A stretch of DNA of 64,000 bases. Origin: CBFDBF01 sp050287725 (lineage in GTDB: Bacteria > Pseudomonadota > Gammaproteobacteria > Chromatiales > Chromatiaceae). Below are positions 28,109 through 37,713 of the stretch, one piece after another. The position numbers were made by a program, and so were the translations under genes. Under the pieces are notes generated by a model. That model was not told the DNA's origin. It searched no databases and saw only the letters and a program-made list of their open reading frames with translations. Each line of letters begins with the position of its first letter. Position 1 is the stretch's first letter. Location of the stretch: contig JBNKCL010000040.1 in assembly GCA_050287725.1 (NCBI GenBank), positions 36,680-100,679 on the forward strand, in the 5' to 3' direction.

Positions 28109-29092
28109 TCAATAGAGCGGCAGGGGCGGGGCTGCCAGGATTGCCGACTGCTGTTCCAAAATGGAAACATGTTGCTGCCAGTACTGGTTGCTCCCAAACC
28201 ATGGAAAGGCGGCGGGGAAGGCGGGGTCGTTCCAGCGGCGCGCCAGCCAGGCGGCGTAGTGGATGATGCGCAGGGTACGTAACGGTTCAATCAGCGCCAC
28301 CTCCCGCGGGTCCAGCGGGCGGAAGGTTTCGTAGCCCTCGCGCAGATAACTGAGTTGTAACGCCATCTCTTCCCGTTCTCCGGAAAGCAGCATCCAGAGG
28401 TCCTGGACGGCGGGGCCGTTGCGGCAGTCGTCCATGTCGACGAAATGGGGGCCGCCTTCGGTCCAGAGGATGTTTCCCGGGTGACAGTCGCCATGCAGTC
28501 GAATCCAACGGCAACCGGATGCCTCTGCGAAACGTTCCTCAACCCGGGTGAGAAGCTCCCCGGTGAGGTCGCGGTAACGGCGTTCCAGTTCCAGGGGGAT
28601 GCGGCCGTGTTCCAGCAGATAGTTCGCGCAGGCACGTCCCAACTCTTCCGGGTTGATCGAGGGGCGGTGTTCAAAAGGACGGCTGGCGCCGAGCAGGTGG
28701 ATGCGTCCCAGAAAGCGTCCGATCCACTCCAGGTTGTCCGGATTCTCCAGATCGGGCCAGCGGCCGCCCCGGCGCGGGAAGAGGGCGAACCGGAAGTCGT
28801 AATAAGTGTGGAGGGTCTTTCCGGTCGCATCCTGGATCGGGGCGACCACCGGTATCTCTTCCAGGGCCAAAGCCAGGCTGAAATCGTGCTCCTCCTGGAT
28901 CGCTTCATTGGTCCAACGTCCGGGCCGGTAAAACTTCGCGACCAGGGGCGGTCCGTCCTCTACGCCGATTTGATAGACGCGGTTTTCGTAACTGTTGAGC
29001 GCGAGGAGGGTTCCGTCCGGCAAAAGCCCGACCGATTCCAGCGCCGTGAAAATGACTTCGGGGGTGAGTCCGCTATAGGGTGTTTCAGACAC
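28109..29092 (-). CDS. srkA: Stress response serine/threonine kinase SrkA (YihE)
   Basis: 327 residues with an aminoglycoside-phosphotransferase-like kinase fold. The nucleotide loop region includes LNSYENRVYQIG and LVAKFYRPGRW, the catalytic loop is LHGDCHPGNILW and the metal-binding Asp is in FVDMDDCRNGPAVQDLW. SrkA homologues phosphorylate Ser/Thr in proteins and counter stress-induced death in E. coli, where it acts on the MazEF pathway and neighbours dsbA. Here it stands between fba and purC with no dsbA. It is convergent with fba. Confidence 0.92.
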   Translation of the reverse strand: MSETPYSGLTPEVIFTALESVGLLPDGTLLALNSYENRVYQIGVEDGPPLVAKFYRPGRWTNEAIQEEHDFSLALALEEIPVVAPIQDATGKTLHTYYDFRFALFPRRGGRWPDLENPDNLEWIGRFLGRIHLLGASRPFEHRPSINPEELGRACANYLLEHGRIPLELERRYRDLTGELLTRVEERFAEASGCRWIRLHGDCHPGNILWTEGGPHFVDMDDCRNGPAVQDLWMLLSGEREEMALQLSYLREGYETFRPLDPREVALIEPLRTLRIIHYAAWLARRWNDPAFPAAFPWFGSNQYWQQHVSILEQQSAILAAPPLPLY

Positions 29093-29169
29093 CGAAACCC
29101 GCCTGCCGCAGTGCCTGGGGGAGGCGCCGGTGTTCGTGCGGCGCGTGCGGGTTCCGCTGGATTATATTT

Positions 29170-29239
29170 GCCACAGGGGAGGCGTGGGTCACGGAGAGAT
29201 CCTTGTTGGCACGCAGACGGTTTCCCTGAGTCCTCCGTG
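29170..29239. repeat. Decayed intergenic hairpin repeat
   Basis: GCCACAGGGG at 29170 and CACGGAG at 29190-29196 face CTCCGTG at 29233-29239 (7-base perfect arms with a further partial match). It resembles a worn copy of the CACAGAG-type element at 18530-18635 and fills the space between srkA and purC. Support is weaker than for the other copies. Confidence 0.4.
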
Positions 29240-29249
29240 CTGAAGCGTT

Positions 29250-30143
29250 TTAAGAGCCGGTCAGGCGCTGCTCGGCTTCGCGGTATTTTTCTGCGGTCTT
29301 GGTGATGATCTCCTCCGGTAATTGCGGGCCGGGGGCTTTTTTGTCCCAGTCCAGGGTCTCCAGATAGTCCCGCACAAACTGTTTGTCGAAGCTGGGCGGA
29401 CTGATGCCCGGGCGGTACTGGTCGGCGGGCCAGAAGCGGGAGGAGTCCGGGGTGAGGACTTCGTCGATCAGATAAAGCGTTCCCCGTTCGTCCAGACCGA
29501 ATTCGAATTTGGTGTCTGCGATGATGATGCCGCGTTCCAGGGCGTAGGCGGCGCACTCGCTATAGATGCGCAGGCTGATCTCGCGCACCTGTTCCGCCAG
29601 TTCGCGTCCCACCAGATCGATCATCTGCTCGAAACGGATGTTCTCGTCGTGCTGGCCGACCTCCGCCTTGGTGGAGGGGGTAAAGATGGGATGCGGCAGC
29701 CGATCGGCCTGTTGCAGTCCCGCCGGCAGATCGATACCGCAGACACTCCCGGTTTTTTGATAATCCTTCCAGCCGGAACCGATCAGGTAGCCGCGCACCA
29801 CCGCCTCCACCGGGAGCGGTTTCAGCTTGCGGACCACCATGGCGCGGTCACCCAGGGCGGCCCGCTGGTCCGCATCCGGCACCACCTCTGCCAGGGGTTT
29901 GTCCGAGACATGGTTTGGGATCAGATCACGGGTGCGCCGGAACCAGAAATTGGCCACCCGCGTCAGCACCTCGCCCTTGCCGGGGATCGGCTGCGGCAAA
30001 ACCACGTCGAAAGCGGAGAGCCGGTCGCTGGCAACGATCAGCAGATGCTCTTGATCCACATCGTAGATATCGCGGACCTTGCCGCGGTTGAGCAGCTTCA
30101 GGTGCGGCAGCTCGGATTGGTACAGGGCGTCAGGGTGGGTCAT
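29250..30143 (-). CDS. purC: SAICAR synthase
   Basis: 297 residues, the longer form of phosphoribosylaminoimidazole-succinocarboxamide synthase. It joins aspartate to CAIR with ATP in purine synthesis. Signatures: LLNRGKVRDIYDVDQEHLLI, VASDRLSAFDVVLPQPIPGK, VEAVVRGYLIGSGWKDY, IIIADTKFEFGLDERGTLYL and IDEVLTPDSSRFWP. Start ATG 30143 matches the family beginning. No other purine genes are nearby. Between srkA downstream and the hemerythrin gene upstream on the same strand. Confidence 0.96.
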   Translation of the reverse strand: MTHPDALYQSELPHLKLLNRGKVRDIYDVDQEHLLIVASDRLSAFDVVLPQPIPGKGEVLTRVANFWFRRTRDLIPNHVSDKPLAEVVPDADQRAALGDRAMVVRKLKPLPVEAVVRGYLIGSGWKDYQKTGSVCGIDLPAGLQQADRLPHPIFTPSTKAEVGQHDENIRFEQMIDLVGRELAEQVREISLRIYSECAAYALERGIIIADTKFEFGLDERGTLYLIDEVLTPDSSRFWPADQYRPGISPPSFDKQFVRDYLETLDWDKKAPGPQLPEEIITKTAEKYREAEQRLTGS

Positions 30144-30231
30144 GGCGCTTCATCGCTTGGTTGGAAGAGGGCGGATTATACCCCAACTTTCCCGCCTGGC
30201 AGCGGGGAACGCAAGAGGGGTGTGCGGTGGC

Positions 30232-30684
30232 TTATCCGAAGAACCTTTTCACGGCACGTGACAGCCAGCCGTCCTCGCCCTTGAGGCGTTTCACGCTGGC
30301 GCGAACCATAGGCCCGTAGTCGCCGTCCTCGTTTCGGATGTGGTTGATCAGCCACTTCTGCAGCATGGTGATGAGTTCGCCGGCCACGTCTTCACCGGCA
30401 GTGTAACGTTCCACGAATTTGCTCACCCGGTTGACGAACAGGCCGTGGACCTTTTTATGGGGCGACAGAAAGGGATAGTTGGCCTGTTCCATCAGGCTCT
30501 CCTCAAAGGAGAAGTGGGAAACCGTATAGTCCACCAACTCGTCGATGATTTCACCGACCTTCTGTTTGTCTTTCGCGTTCTCAGCGTCGTACAGTTCATT
30601 GATGTACTGCACGATGCGTTTGTGCTGCTCATCGATGATTTCGACGCCGGTATCGAGCTCGCGCGACCATTTGAGATGGGGCAT
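30232..30684 (-). CDS. Bacteriohemerythrin
   Basis: 150 residues, a single hemerythrin domain binding a di-iron centre that carries O2. Iron ligands are visible as His in DEQHKRIV (about residue 21), HFSFEES (His and Glu), HKKVHGLF (two His) and HIRNEDGD (His and Asp), the complete HxxxE, HxxxH, HxxxxD set. These soluble proteins store or deliver oxygen or act as sensors in microaerobic and motile bacteria. A GAGGAGAACAGAGC leader gives a strong ribosome site. A perfect FNR-type palindrome lies 150 bases upstream. A basic tail (VKRLKGEDGWLSRAVKRFFG) extends past the domain. Confidence 0.95.
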   Translation of the reverse strand: MPHLKWSRELDTGVEIIDEQHKRIVQYINELYDAENAKDKQKVGEIIDELVDYTVSHFSFEESLMEQANYPFLSPHKKVHGLFVNRVSKFVERYTAGEDVAGELITMLQKWLINHIRNEDGDYGPMVRASVKRLKGEDGWLSRAVKRFFG

Positions 30685-30833
30685 GCTCTGTTCTCCTCAT
30701 CGCCAACCCTTACAACCCTCATACAACAATAAAATCAGCGATATTATTTTTCAAGTTATCGCTGTGTATTCAAGGGCGATACGTGGAGTTATCCGGGAAT
30801 AAGGATCTGCTGTGTTGGAGATTCCACCGGAAA

Positions 30834-30847
30834 TTGATTTTTATCAA
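30834..30847 (-). promoter_or_regulatory. FNR/Anr-type site upstream of the hemerythrin gene
   Basis: TTGATTTTTATCAA is a perfect match to the FNR/Anr consensus TTGAT-N4-ATCAA and is flanked by a further A and T that extend the palindrome. The only gene it can serve nearby is the bacteriohemerythrin gene starting at 30684. No clear -10 box at standard spacing was found, so whether it activates or represses is open. Confidence 0.65.
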
Positions 30848-30965
30848 TGGCCCGGAACGCTTGGGACAGGGCGCTGCGTGCAGAAGGGCGACTGCGGCTG
30901 CCTGCGGGCATCCGCCTGCGGGAGTCAGGGTGCGGTGAAGATCGGCCGGTATCCGGCAATCGTGA

Positions 30966-31199
30966 TCAGAGTCCGACCAATTCGCCGCGTAGACCGTGAA
31001 AGCGGGGAATATCGACCAGATCGCGCGATTTGATCATCTTGGGGTTGTACTCCACCACCACCAGATGGGGACGCTCCGGATTGAAACCGAAGGAAAGTAC
31101 GCCCATTCGCTGTCGGAACGCCTGCTCTATGGTTTTGAGGGTTTCACCCTCCAGAGCCTGGTCGATGTGGATGGTGACATCAGCCATCTGAATATCCAT
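30966..31199 (-). CDS. Small HMA-like ferredoxin-fold protein lacking CxxC
   Basis: 77 residues from ATG 31199 (MDIQMADVTIHIDQ), which has GAGGTGGAG upstream. The pattern of a beta strand, helix and strand (VTIHIDQALEGETLKTIEQAF, then GVLSFGFNPERPHLVVVEYN) resembles heavy-metal-associated domains, yet there is no Cys anywhere, so it cannot bind copper in the classical manner. Similar cysteine-less HMA-like proteins occur in related bacteria without known function. It lies between argF and the hemerythrin gene on the same strand. Confidence 0.75.
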   Translation of the reverse strand: MDIQMADVTIHIDQALEGETLKTIEQAFRQRMGVLSFGFNPERPHLVVVEYNPKMIKSRDLVDIPRFHGLRGELVGL

Positions 31200-31303
31200 T
31201 ATGCTCCACCTCGCGTTGTAGCTCGCAACGACAATGTAAGCATAATCGATTTTCCGAGGGCCGGCGGATTTTTTGAGGGAGCCCTTGGAGGCCGCGGTTC
31301 GGC

Positions 31304-32227
31304 TCAGGTCAGCAACATCTCCAGCAGTGCTTTCTGGGAGTGCAGCCGGTTCTCCGCTTCTTCCCACACCGCACTGTCGGGGCGGTCGATGACGGACGCG
31401 GTAACCTCTTCCCCGCGATGGGCGGGCAGGCAGTGCATGAACAGCGCATCCGGGTTGGCCTGGGCCATCACCTCGTCATTGACCTGAAAGCCGCGAAAGG
31501 AGTCTTTGCGTCGGAGTTGCTCTTCCTCCTGGCCCATGCTGGCCCATACGTCGGTGGTTACCAGGTCGGCCCCGGCGGCGGCCGCCAGCGGATCACGCAC
31601 GATCCGGCAGCGGTTGCCCGCCGGTTCCAGGATTTCGGGCTTCGGTTCGTAACCCTGCGGGCAGGCGATGGTGAGCTCGAAGTCGAACTGACGGGCGGCG
31701 TTGATGTAGGAGTGGCACATGTTGTTGCCGTCTCCGATCCAGGCCACCCGGCGCCCGGCGATATCCCCGCGCTGTTCGAAAAAGGTCTGCATGTCCGCCA
31801 GCAGTTGGCAGGGGTGGAGCAGATCGGTCAGGGCGTTGATCACCGGCACTCGGGAGTAGGCTGCGAAGCGCTCCAGCTTCTCCTGTTCGAAGGTGCGGAT
31901 CATGATGCAGTCCACCATACGCGACAGGACACGCGCACTGTCTTCGATCGGTTCCCCGCGCCCGAGTTGGGTGTCGCGGGGGGAGAGGAAGATGGCGTGA
32001 CCGCCGAGCTGGACCATGCCGGCCTCGAACGACACCCGGGTGCGGGTGGACGATTTTTCGAAAATCATGCCCAGGGTGCGATTCTTCAGCGGTTCATGCG
32101 CTTGGCCCGACCGCTGCATCCGTTTGAGCTCGGAGGCGCGCGCCAGCAGCCGGCGCAGTTCGTCGGGGGTGAAGTCGAGCAGCGACAGGAAATGCCGCGT
32201 TTTGGGTGTCTGGGTGTTCGCCGTCAT
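31304..32227 (-). CDS. argF: Ornithine carbamoyltransferase
   Basis: 307 residues. It makes citrulline from ornithine and carbamoyl phosphate. Carbamoyl-phosphate motif EKSSTRTRVSFEAGM, then HPCQLLADMQTF, IGDGNNMCHSYI, DVWASMGQEEE and the ornithine-site HCLPAHRGEEV are all seen. It follows argD on the same strand with 36 bases between, so argD-argF form an arginine biosynthesis pair; argJ of the same pathway is at 57.8 kb. Confidence 0.97.
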   Translation of the reverse strand: MTANTQTPKTRHFLSLLDFTPDELRRLLARASELKRMQRSGQAHEPLKNRTLGMIFEKSSTRTRVSFEAGMVQLGGHAIFLSPRDTQLGRGEPIEDSARVLSRMVDCIMIRTFEQEKLERFAAYSRVPVINALTDLLHPCQLLADMQTFFEQRGDIAGRRVAWIGDGNNMCHSYINAARQFDFELTIACPQGYEPKPEILEPAGNRCRIVRDPLAAAAGADLVTTDVWASMGQEEEQLRRKDSFRGFQVNDEVMAQANPDALFMHCLPAHRGEEVTASVIDRPDSAVWEEAENRLHSQKALLEMLLT

Positions 32228-32263
32228 GGTTATGGATCCCCGCGAAAATAAGGATCAGCGGTG

Positions 32264-33442
<1,179 letters not shown>

Positions 33443-33592
33443 CGTTTTCCTACTCTTTGTTTTAGACTGAAAAATAAAAGGCAGCACCGACCGCACGACC
33501 GGGCCACCACAAAATCCCGCAGAAACCGCGAGAAAACCTGCGATTCTATTGATATGAGGGGTAAGAAGCAACCGCTTTGATGCGGTTGCGCC

Positions 33593-33621
33593 TTGTCCAG
33601 AATTGCCGAAGGCACTATCGT
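33593..33621 (+). promoter_or_regulatory. Probable rnpB promoter
   Basis: TTGTCC (33593-33598) and TATCGT (33616-33621) with a 17-base spacer place transcription start at about 33628, exactly at the first base of the mature RNase P RNA stem. A hairpin GCAACCGC/GCGGTTGC at 33568-33589 lies just upstream. Confidence 0.6.
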
Positions 33622-33627
33622 ACGCAC

Positions 33628-33987
33628 GGGAGCCGGCCGAATGGTCGCTGTCTCATTTTGAGAGAGAGGAAAGTCCGGGCTCCGTAGGACAGGGTGCCAG
33701 GTAACGCCTGGGGGGCGCGAGCCCACGGAAAGTGCCACAGAAAATATACCGCCTAAGCCCCTCGGGGACGGTAAGGGTGAAATGGTGCGGTAAGAGCGCA
33801 CCGCGCCGCTGGCAAAAGCGGTGGCAGGGTAAACCCCACTCGGAGCAAGACCAAATAGGGGGACATGCAGCTTGCTGCGACGTGTGGTCCGCACGGTCCC
33901 CGGGTAGGTCGCTGGAGGCGTGCGGCGACGCACGTCCTAGATGAATGGCCATTCACGACAGAACCCGGCTTACAGGCCGGCTCCCCC
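33628..33987 (+). ncRNA. rnpB: RNase P RNA, bacterial class A
   Basis: About 360 nt, catalytic RNA that trims tRNA 5' ends. Outer stem P1 pairs GGGAGCCGGCC (33628-33638) with GGCCGGCTCCC (33975-33985). The conserved 5' core GAGAGGAAAGTCCGGGCTCC and the conserved 3' core ACAGAACCCGGCTTAC are both present, as is the GGTAAACCCCAC region, in standard order. A T run at 33988-33994 after the P1 stem serves as terminator. rnpB just before mraZ is the Pseudomonas-type arrangement. Confidence 0.97.
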
Positions 33988-34187
33988 TTTTTTTCGATGC
34001 GGAAGGTGCAAAACCCACCCGGATCGGAATGTCGATTCGGTCACTCTCCTGAAACCCTGAATTCTTAACAAAGTACTTTAAGTAGCGTGCTTATTGCGCT
34101 GTTTTCCGTGTGCTTTGTGAGTGCGCATCCGGCCTTAACGACCGTCCGTAACCTACTGTCTTTAAAGGAACTTTTCCCAATTATTCC

Positions 34188-34217
34188 TTGACAAGGGGGA
34201 AAATCACCCTCTAATAT
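34188..34217 (+). promoter_or_regulatory. Promoter of the dcw cluster (mraZ promoter)
   Basis: Consensus -35 TTGACA at 34188-34193 and -10 TAATAT at 34212-34217 (18-base spacer; 17 if read as CTAATA). The predicted start at about 34224 is just ahead of the MraZ operator. It is the strongest sigma-70 match I see in the window. Confidence 0.8.
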
Positions 34218-34226
34218 GCTGAGAAG

Positions 34227-34251
34227 TGGGAAATTGTGGAAAAAAATGGAA
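34227..34251 (+). promoter_or_regulatory. MraZ operator, three TGGRA repeats
   Basis: TGGGA at 34227, TGGAA at 34237 and TGGAA at 34247 lie exactly 10 bases apart, each followed by five other bases. This is the TGGGN-N5 triple repeat known to bind MraZ in E. coli, placed between the promoter and the mraZ start as expected for autorepression. Confidence 0.8.
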
Positions 34252-34274
34252 TACCCTGCCATGGGGGAGATGCT

Positions 34275-34730
34275 TTGTTCCGGGGAGTCAACAAGGTCAA
34301 TCTGGATGCGAAAGGGCGGCTCGCGGTGCCGACGCGGTACCGTGAGCTGTTGCGGGATTGCTGTGCCTCCCAGTTGGTCATCACCCTCGACCCCTCTTAT
34401 TGCCTGCTGATCTACCCGGCGCCGGAGTGGCAGGAGATCGAGCGCAAGTTGATGAAGCTCCCTTCCTTTAATGAAGCGGCGCGCGGTCTACAGCGTCTGT
34501 TGGTGGGTTATGCCACCGATGTGGAGATGGACGGTCAGGGCCGGGTGCTGCTGAGTCCGCCGCTGCGGGAGATCGCCGGGTTGGACAAGCACGTGGTGCT
34601 GGTGGGGCAGGGAAAGAAGCTGGAGTTGTGGGACGAGGAGCGCTGGAACAAGCAGCGCGATGAGTGGCTGAAGAAGGCGGATCTGGAGCAGCTGCATCGG
34701 TCGGCGGATCTGGAGACGCTCTCCATTTGA
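34275..34730 (+). CDS. mraZ: MraZ, transcriptional regulator of the dcw cluster
   Basis: 151 residues when started at TTG 34275, giving MFRGVNKVNLDAKGRLAVPT, the family N-terminus; GGAG at 34266-34269 lies 5 bases upstream. A GTG at 34236 is in frame but would sit inside the operator and add 13 unrelated residues. The protein has two SpoVT/AbrB-like halves, each with a DxxGR motif (LDAKGRLAVP and MDGQGRVLLSP). MraZ binds TGGGN repeats and represses its own division and wall gene cluster. It is the first gene of a run reaching ftsZ. Confidence 0.9.
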   Translation: MFRGVNKVNLDAKGRLAVPTRYRELLRDCCASQLVITLDPSYCLLIYPAPEWQEIERKLMKLPSFNEAARGLQRLLVGYATDVEMDGQGRVLLSPPLREIAGLDKHVVLVGQGKKLELWDEERWNKQRDEWLKKADLEQLHRSADLETLSI

Positions 34731-34733
34731 GCG

Positions 34734-35669
34734 ATGGCCGGACCGCACGCCCATTCGCCGGTGCTGTTCGCAGAGGCACTTGCGGCGCTGGCGATTCGGC
34801 CCTCCGGCAACTATTTGGACGGGACCTTCGGCCGGGGCGGGCACAGCGGCGCCATCCTGGAGCGGCTGGGGGAGCGGGGGCGGCTGCTGGCCATGGACAA
34901 GGATCCGGAGGCGGTCGCGTACGCACGCAAGATTTTTGGGGAGGAGCGGCGATTCATCATTAAACAGGGTTCATTCGCCATGCTGGAACAGTGGGTGCAG
35001 GAGAACGGTCTGATCGGACGAGTGGACGGCATCCTGCTCGACCTGGGGGTTTCGTCGCCCCAATTGGAAGCCCCGGAACGGGGTTTCAGTTTTTTGCGGG
35101 ACGGGCCACTGGATATGCGTATGGACAACAGCGCCGGCATCAGCGCGGCCCGGTGGTTGGCGCAGGCGGAAGAGCACGAGATCGCAACGGTGTTGAAAGA
35201 GTATGGCGAAGAGCGCTTCGCCAAACGCATTGCGCGGGCCGTCGTGGCGGCGCGTGCGGAAGCGCCGATTGCGACCACCGGCCGGCTCGTTTCCCTGATC
35301 GAACAGGCCGTACCGGTGCGGGAGAAAGGCAAGCATCCGGCGACCCGTTCCTTCCAGGCCATCCGCATCTTTATCAACCGGGAACTGGAGGATCTGCAGG
35401 CGGCTCTGGAACAGTCGCTGCGGGTGTTGGCGCCCGGCGGCCGGCTGGCGGTGATCAGCTTCCACTCGCTGGAGGACCGGATGGTGAAACGCTTTATCCG
35501 GGATCATGCGCGGGGTGACGACTTTCCTCCGGGGGTACCGGTTACCGCCGAAATGTTGCGGCCCCGGCTGAAACGTATCGGTAAGGCGATCCATCCCGGT
35601 GCGGAGGAGATCGCCGGAAATCCGCGGGCACGGAGCGCCGTGTTGCGGGTGGCGGAGCGACCGGCATGA
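34734..35669 (+). CDS. rsmH: 16S rRNA (cytosine-1402-N4)-methyltransferase RsmH
   Basis: 311 residues. It methylates N4 of C1402 in the ribosomal P site region using SAM. Signatures: HSPVLFAEALAAL, the SAM motif DGTFGRGGHSGAILERLG, GILLDLGVSSPQLE, RGFSFLRDGPLDMRMD and near the end VISFHSLEDRMVKRF. It starts 3 bases after mraZ with no strong ribosome site, so coupling to mraZ is likely. It overlaps ftsL as ATGA. Confidence 0.96.
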   Translation: MAGPHAHSPVLFAEALAALAIRPSGNYLDGTFGRGGHSGAILERLGERGRLLAMDKDPEAVAYARKIFGEERRFIIKQGSFAMLEQWVQENGLIGRVDGILLDLGVSSPQLEAPERGFSFLRDGPLDMRMDNSAGISAARWLAQAEEHEIATVLKEYGEERFAKRIARAVVAARAEAPIATTGRLVSLIEQAVPVREKGKHPATRSFQAIRIFINRELEDLQAALEQSLRVLAPGGRLAVISFHSLEDRMVKRFIRDHARGDDFPPGVPVTAEMLRPRLKRIGKAIHPGAEEIAGNPRARSAVLRVAERPA

Positions 35670-35938
35670 AGCGCGGTCAACTGTTGTTGCTGATGGTGCT
35701 GCTGCTGTTGGTGCTCGCGAGCGGTACCGGTGTGGTGTACGCGAAGTACGCCTCGCGCAAGGCGTTTGTGGAGTTGGAACGGCTTACCCGGGAGCGGGAT
35801 GCGGCGGAGGTGGAGTGGGGCCGGTTGCTGCTGGAGCAGAGCGCCTGGGCCACACACGGACGGGTGGAACGGATTGCCGGCAAAGAGTTGCAGATGCATA
35901 TCCCCTCCCCTGAGGAGGTGGTGGTGATCGAGCGGTGA
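35666..35938 (+). CDS. ftsL: Cell division protein FtsL
   Basis: 90 residues, small bitopic membrane protein. One membrane helix at about residues 5-24 (LLLLMVLLLLVLASGTGVVY), followed by a periplasmic coiled-coil with spaced hydrophobics (FVELERLTRERDAAEVEWGRL). FtsL joins FtsB and FtsQ in the divisome and activates FtsWI. Sequence is poorly conserved in the family; size, topology and place between rsmH and ftsI decide the call. Overlaps both neighbours. Confidence 0.93.
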   Translation: MKRGQLLLLMVLLLLVLASGTGVVYAKYASRKAFVELERLTRERDAAEVEWGRLLLEQSAWATHGRVERIAGKELQMHIPSPEEVVVIER

Positions 35939-37713
35939 CCATGACGGGTGCAAAACGGACACAACGGGTGCAACAGGCGCGCCGGCGGGAGCAGCAGGCT
36001 CTGCCGAGCTTTCGAGCCCGGCGCTGGGGGCTGTTGGCGCTGTTGTGGCTCTGCTTCCTGGCATTGATCGGGCGGGCGGTGGATCAACAGATCTTCGAGA
36101 CCGATTTTCTGCAGCAGGAGGGCAAGAACCGGCATTTGCGGGTGGTCGAGGTCCCGGCGCATCGGGGCATGATTCTGGACCGTCACGGGGAACCGTTGGC
36201 CATCAGCACCCCGGTTGCTTCGGTTTGGGCGAATCCTCGGTTGCTGACCCCGGACAATCCGGCCCTGGCGTCGTTGGCCAAGATCCTGGGAGCGGACGTG
36301 AAGGAGTTGCGGCGGCATCTGGCGGAGCGGAGTGATCGGGCGTTTACCTATCTGGCCCATTGGGTCAATCCCGACGTGGCGCAACAGTTGCACCAGTTGA
36401 TGGAAAAGTACGACCTCGATATCAACGCACTCGGCCTGCAGAAGGAGTTCCGGCGTTACTACCCCACCGGGGAGGTCCTTGCCCAGGTGGTGGGATTCAC
36501 GGACATCAACGACGCGGGGCAAGAGGGGATGGAGTTGGAGTTCGATCACTGGCTGCGCGGCGCCCCCGGCAGTAAGCGGGTGATCCAGGACGGAAAGCGG
36601 CGGGCGGTACAGGATGTGGAGAATATCCGCGCCGCCGATCCCGGAAAGAGTCTGGTGTTGAGTCTCGACTGGCGGTTGCAGTATCTCGCTTACCGGGAGC
36701 TGAAGTCGGCGGTGTTGCGGTACAAGGCCCGTGCCGGTACGGCGGTGATTCTGGACGCACGTACCGGAGAGGTGCTGGCGATGGTCAATCAGCCCTCCTA
36801 TAACCCGAACGATCTGGCGGAGCGCCACGGCGGCGCGTTACGCAACCGGGCCATGACCGACATGTTCGAGCCCGGCTCCACCATGAAGCCGTTCACCATG
36901 GCCTGTGCCCTGGAACAGGGAAAGGTCCGACCCGATACCAAGATCGATACCGCTCCCGGCATCCTGCATGTGGGCAATGCCGTGGTTCGTGACGCCCGCA
37001 ATTACGGCCTGATCGACGTTGCCACCGTGATTCGCAAATCGAGCAACGTGGGGATCAGCAAAATCGCATTGAGCCTGCCGTTGGAGAAACTGCTCTATCT
37101 GTTGCGACAGATGGGGTTCGGGGTCGCCACCGGCAGCGGCTTTCCCGGCGAGTCGGGGGGGGTGTTCAACAGTACCAAACACTGGTCCCAGATCGGGCAG
37201 GCGACCCTGGCCTTCGGCTACGGTCTGTCGGTGACCCCGTTGCAGCTGGCGCAGGCCTACATGGTGCTGGCTGCCGATGGGGTGAGGCGTCCCGTTTCGT
37301 TGGTCCGGTTGGACCATGTGCCGGAGGGCGAGGCGATCATCAAACCGGAGACCGCGCGCGTGATCCGGAAGATGTTGGAGGGGGTGGTCTCTCCGGGCGG
37401 GACGGCGCCGGCCGCCGCAGTGAAAGGGTATCGGGTTGCCGGCAAGACCGGGACGGTCAAGAAGATCGTGGGAGGAGCCTATTCGGAGGACCGCTATTTC
37501 GCCCTGTTCGCCGGGATGGCGCCGGCGGAGGATCCCCGGTTGGTGATGGTGGTGGTGATCGACGAACCCAAGGGGGACAAATACTACGGCGGACTGGTGG
37601 CGGCGCCGGTGTTTTCACGGGTGATGGCGGGAGCGCTCCGGATCCTGAACATTCCGCCGGACCGGGATTTGCAGCAGGATGCCCGGTTGGCGGGCGTCGG
37701 GGTGGGGGGATGA
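35935..37713 (+). CDS. ftsI: Septal peptidoglycan transpeptidase FtsI (PBP3)
   Basis: 592 residues. N-terminal membrane anchor at about 23-42 (WGLLALLWLCFLALIGRAV), a pedestal domain with RGMILDRHGEPLA, and a penicillin-binding transpeptidase domain with the three active-site motifs: STMK (in FEPGSTMKPF), SSN (RKSSNVGIS) and KTG (GKTGTVKK). It cross-links septal peptidoglycan with FtsW. The GTG at 35935 overlaps the ftsL stop; an in-frame ATG at 35941 is an alternative. It overlaps murE as ATGA. Confidence 0.96.
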   Translation: MTMTGAKRTQRVQQARRREQQALPSFRARRWGLLALLWLCFLALIGRAVDQQIFETDFLQQEGKNRHLRVVEVPAHRGMILDRHGEPLAISTPVASVWANPRLLTPDNPALASLAKILGADVKELRRHLAERSDRAFTYLAHWVNPDVAQQLHQLMEKYDLDINALGLQKEFRRYYPTGEVLAQVVGFTDINDAGQEGMELEFDHWLRGAPGSKRVIQDGKRRAVQDVENIRAADPGKSLVLSLDWRLQYLAYRELKSAVLRYKARAGTAVILDARTGEVLAMVNQPSYNPNDLAERHGGALRNRAMTDMFEPGSTMKPFTMACALEQGKVRPDTKIDTAPGILHVGNAVVRDARNYGLIDVATVIRKSSNVGISKIALSLPLEKLLYLLRQMGFGVATGSGFPGESGGVFNSTKHWSQIGQATLAFGYGLSVTPLQLAQAYMVLAADGVRRPVSLVRLDHVPEGEAIIKPETARVIRKMLEGVVSPGGTAPAAAVKGYRVAGKTGTVKKIVGGAYSEDRYFALFAGMAPAEDPRLVMVVVIDEPKGDKYYGGLVAAPVFSRVMAGALRILNIPPDRDLQQDARLAGVGVGG

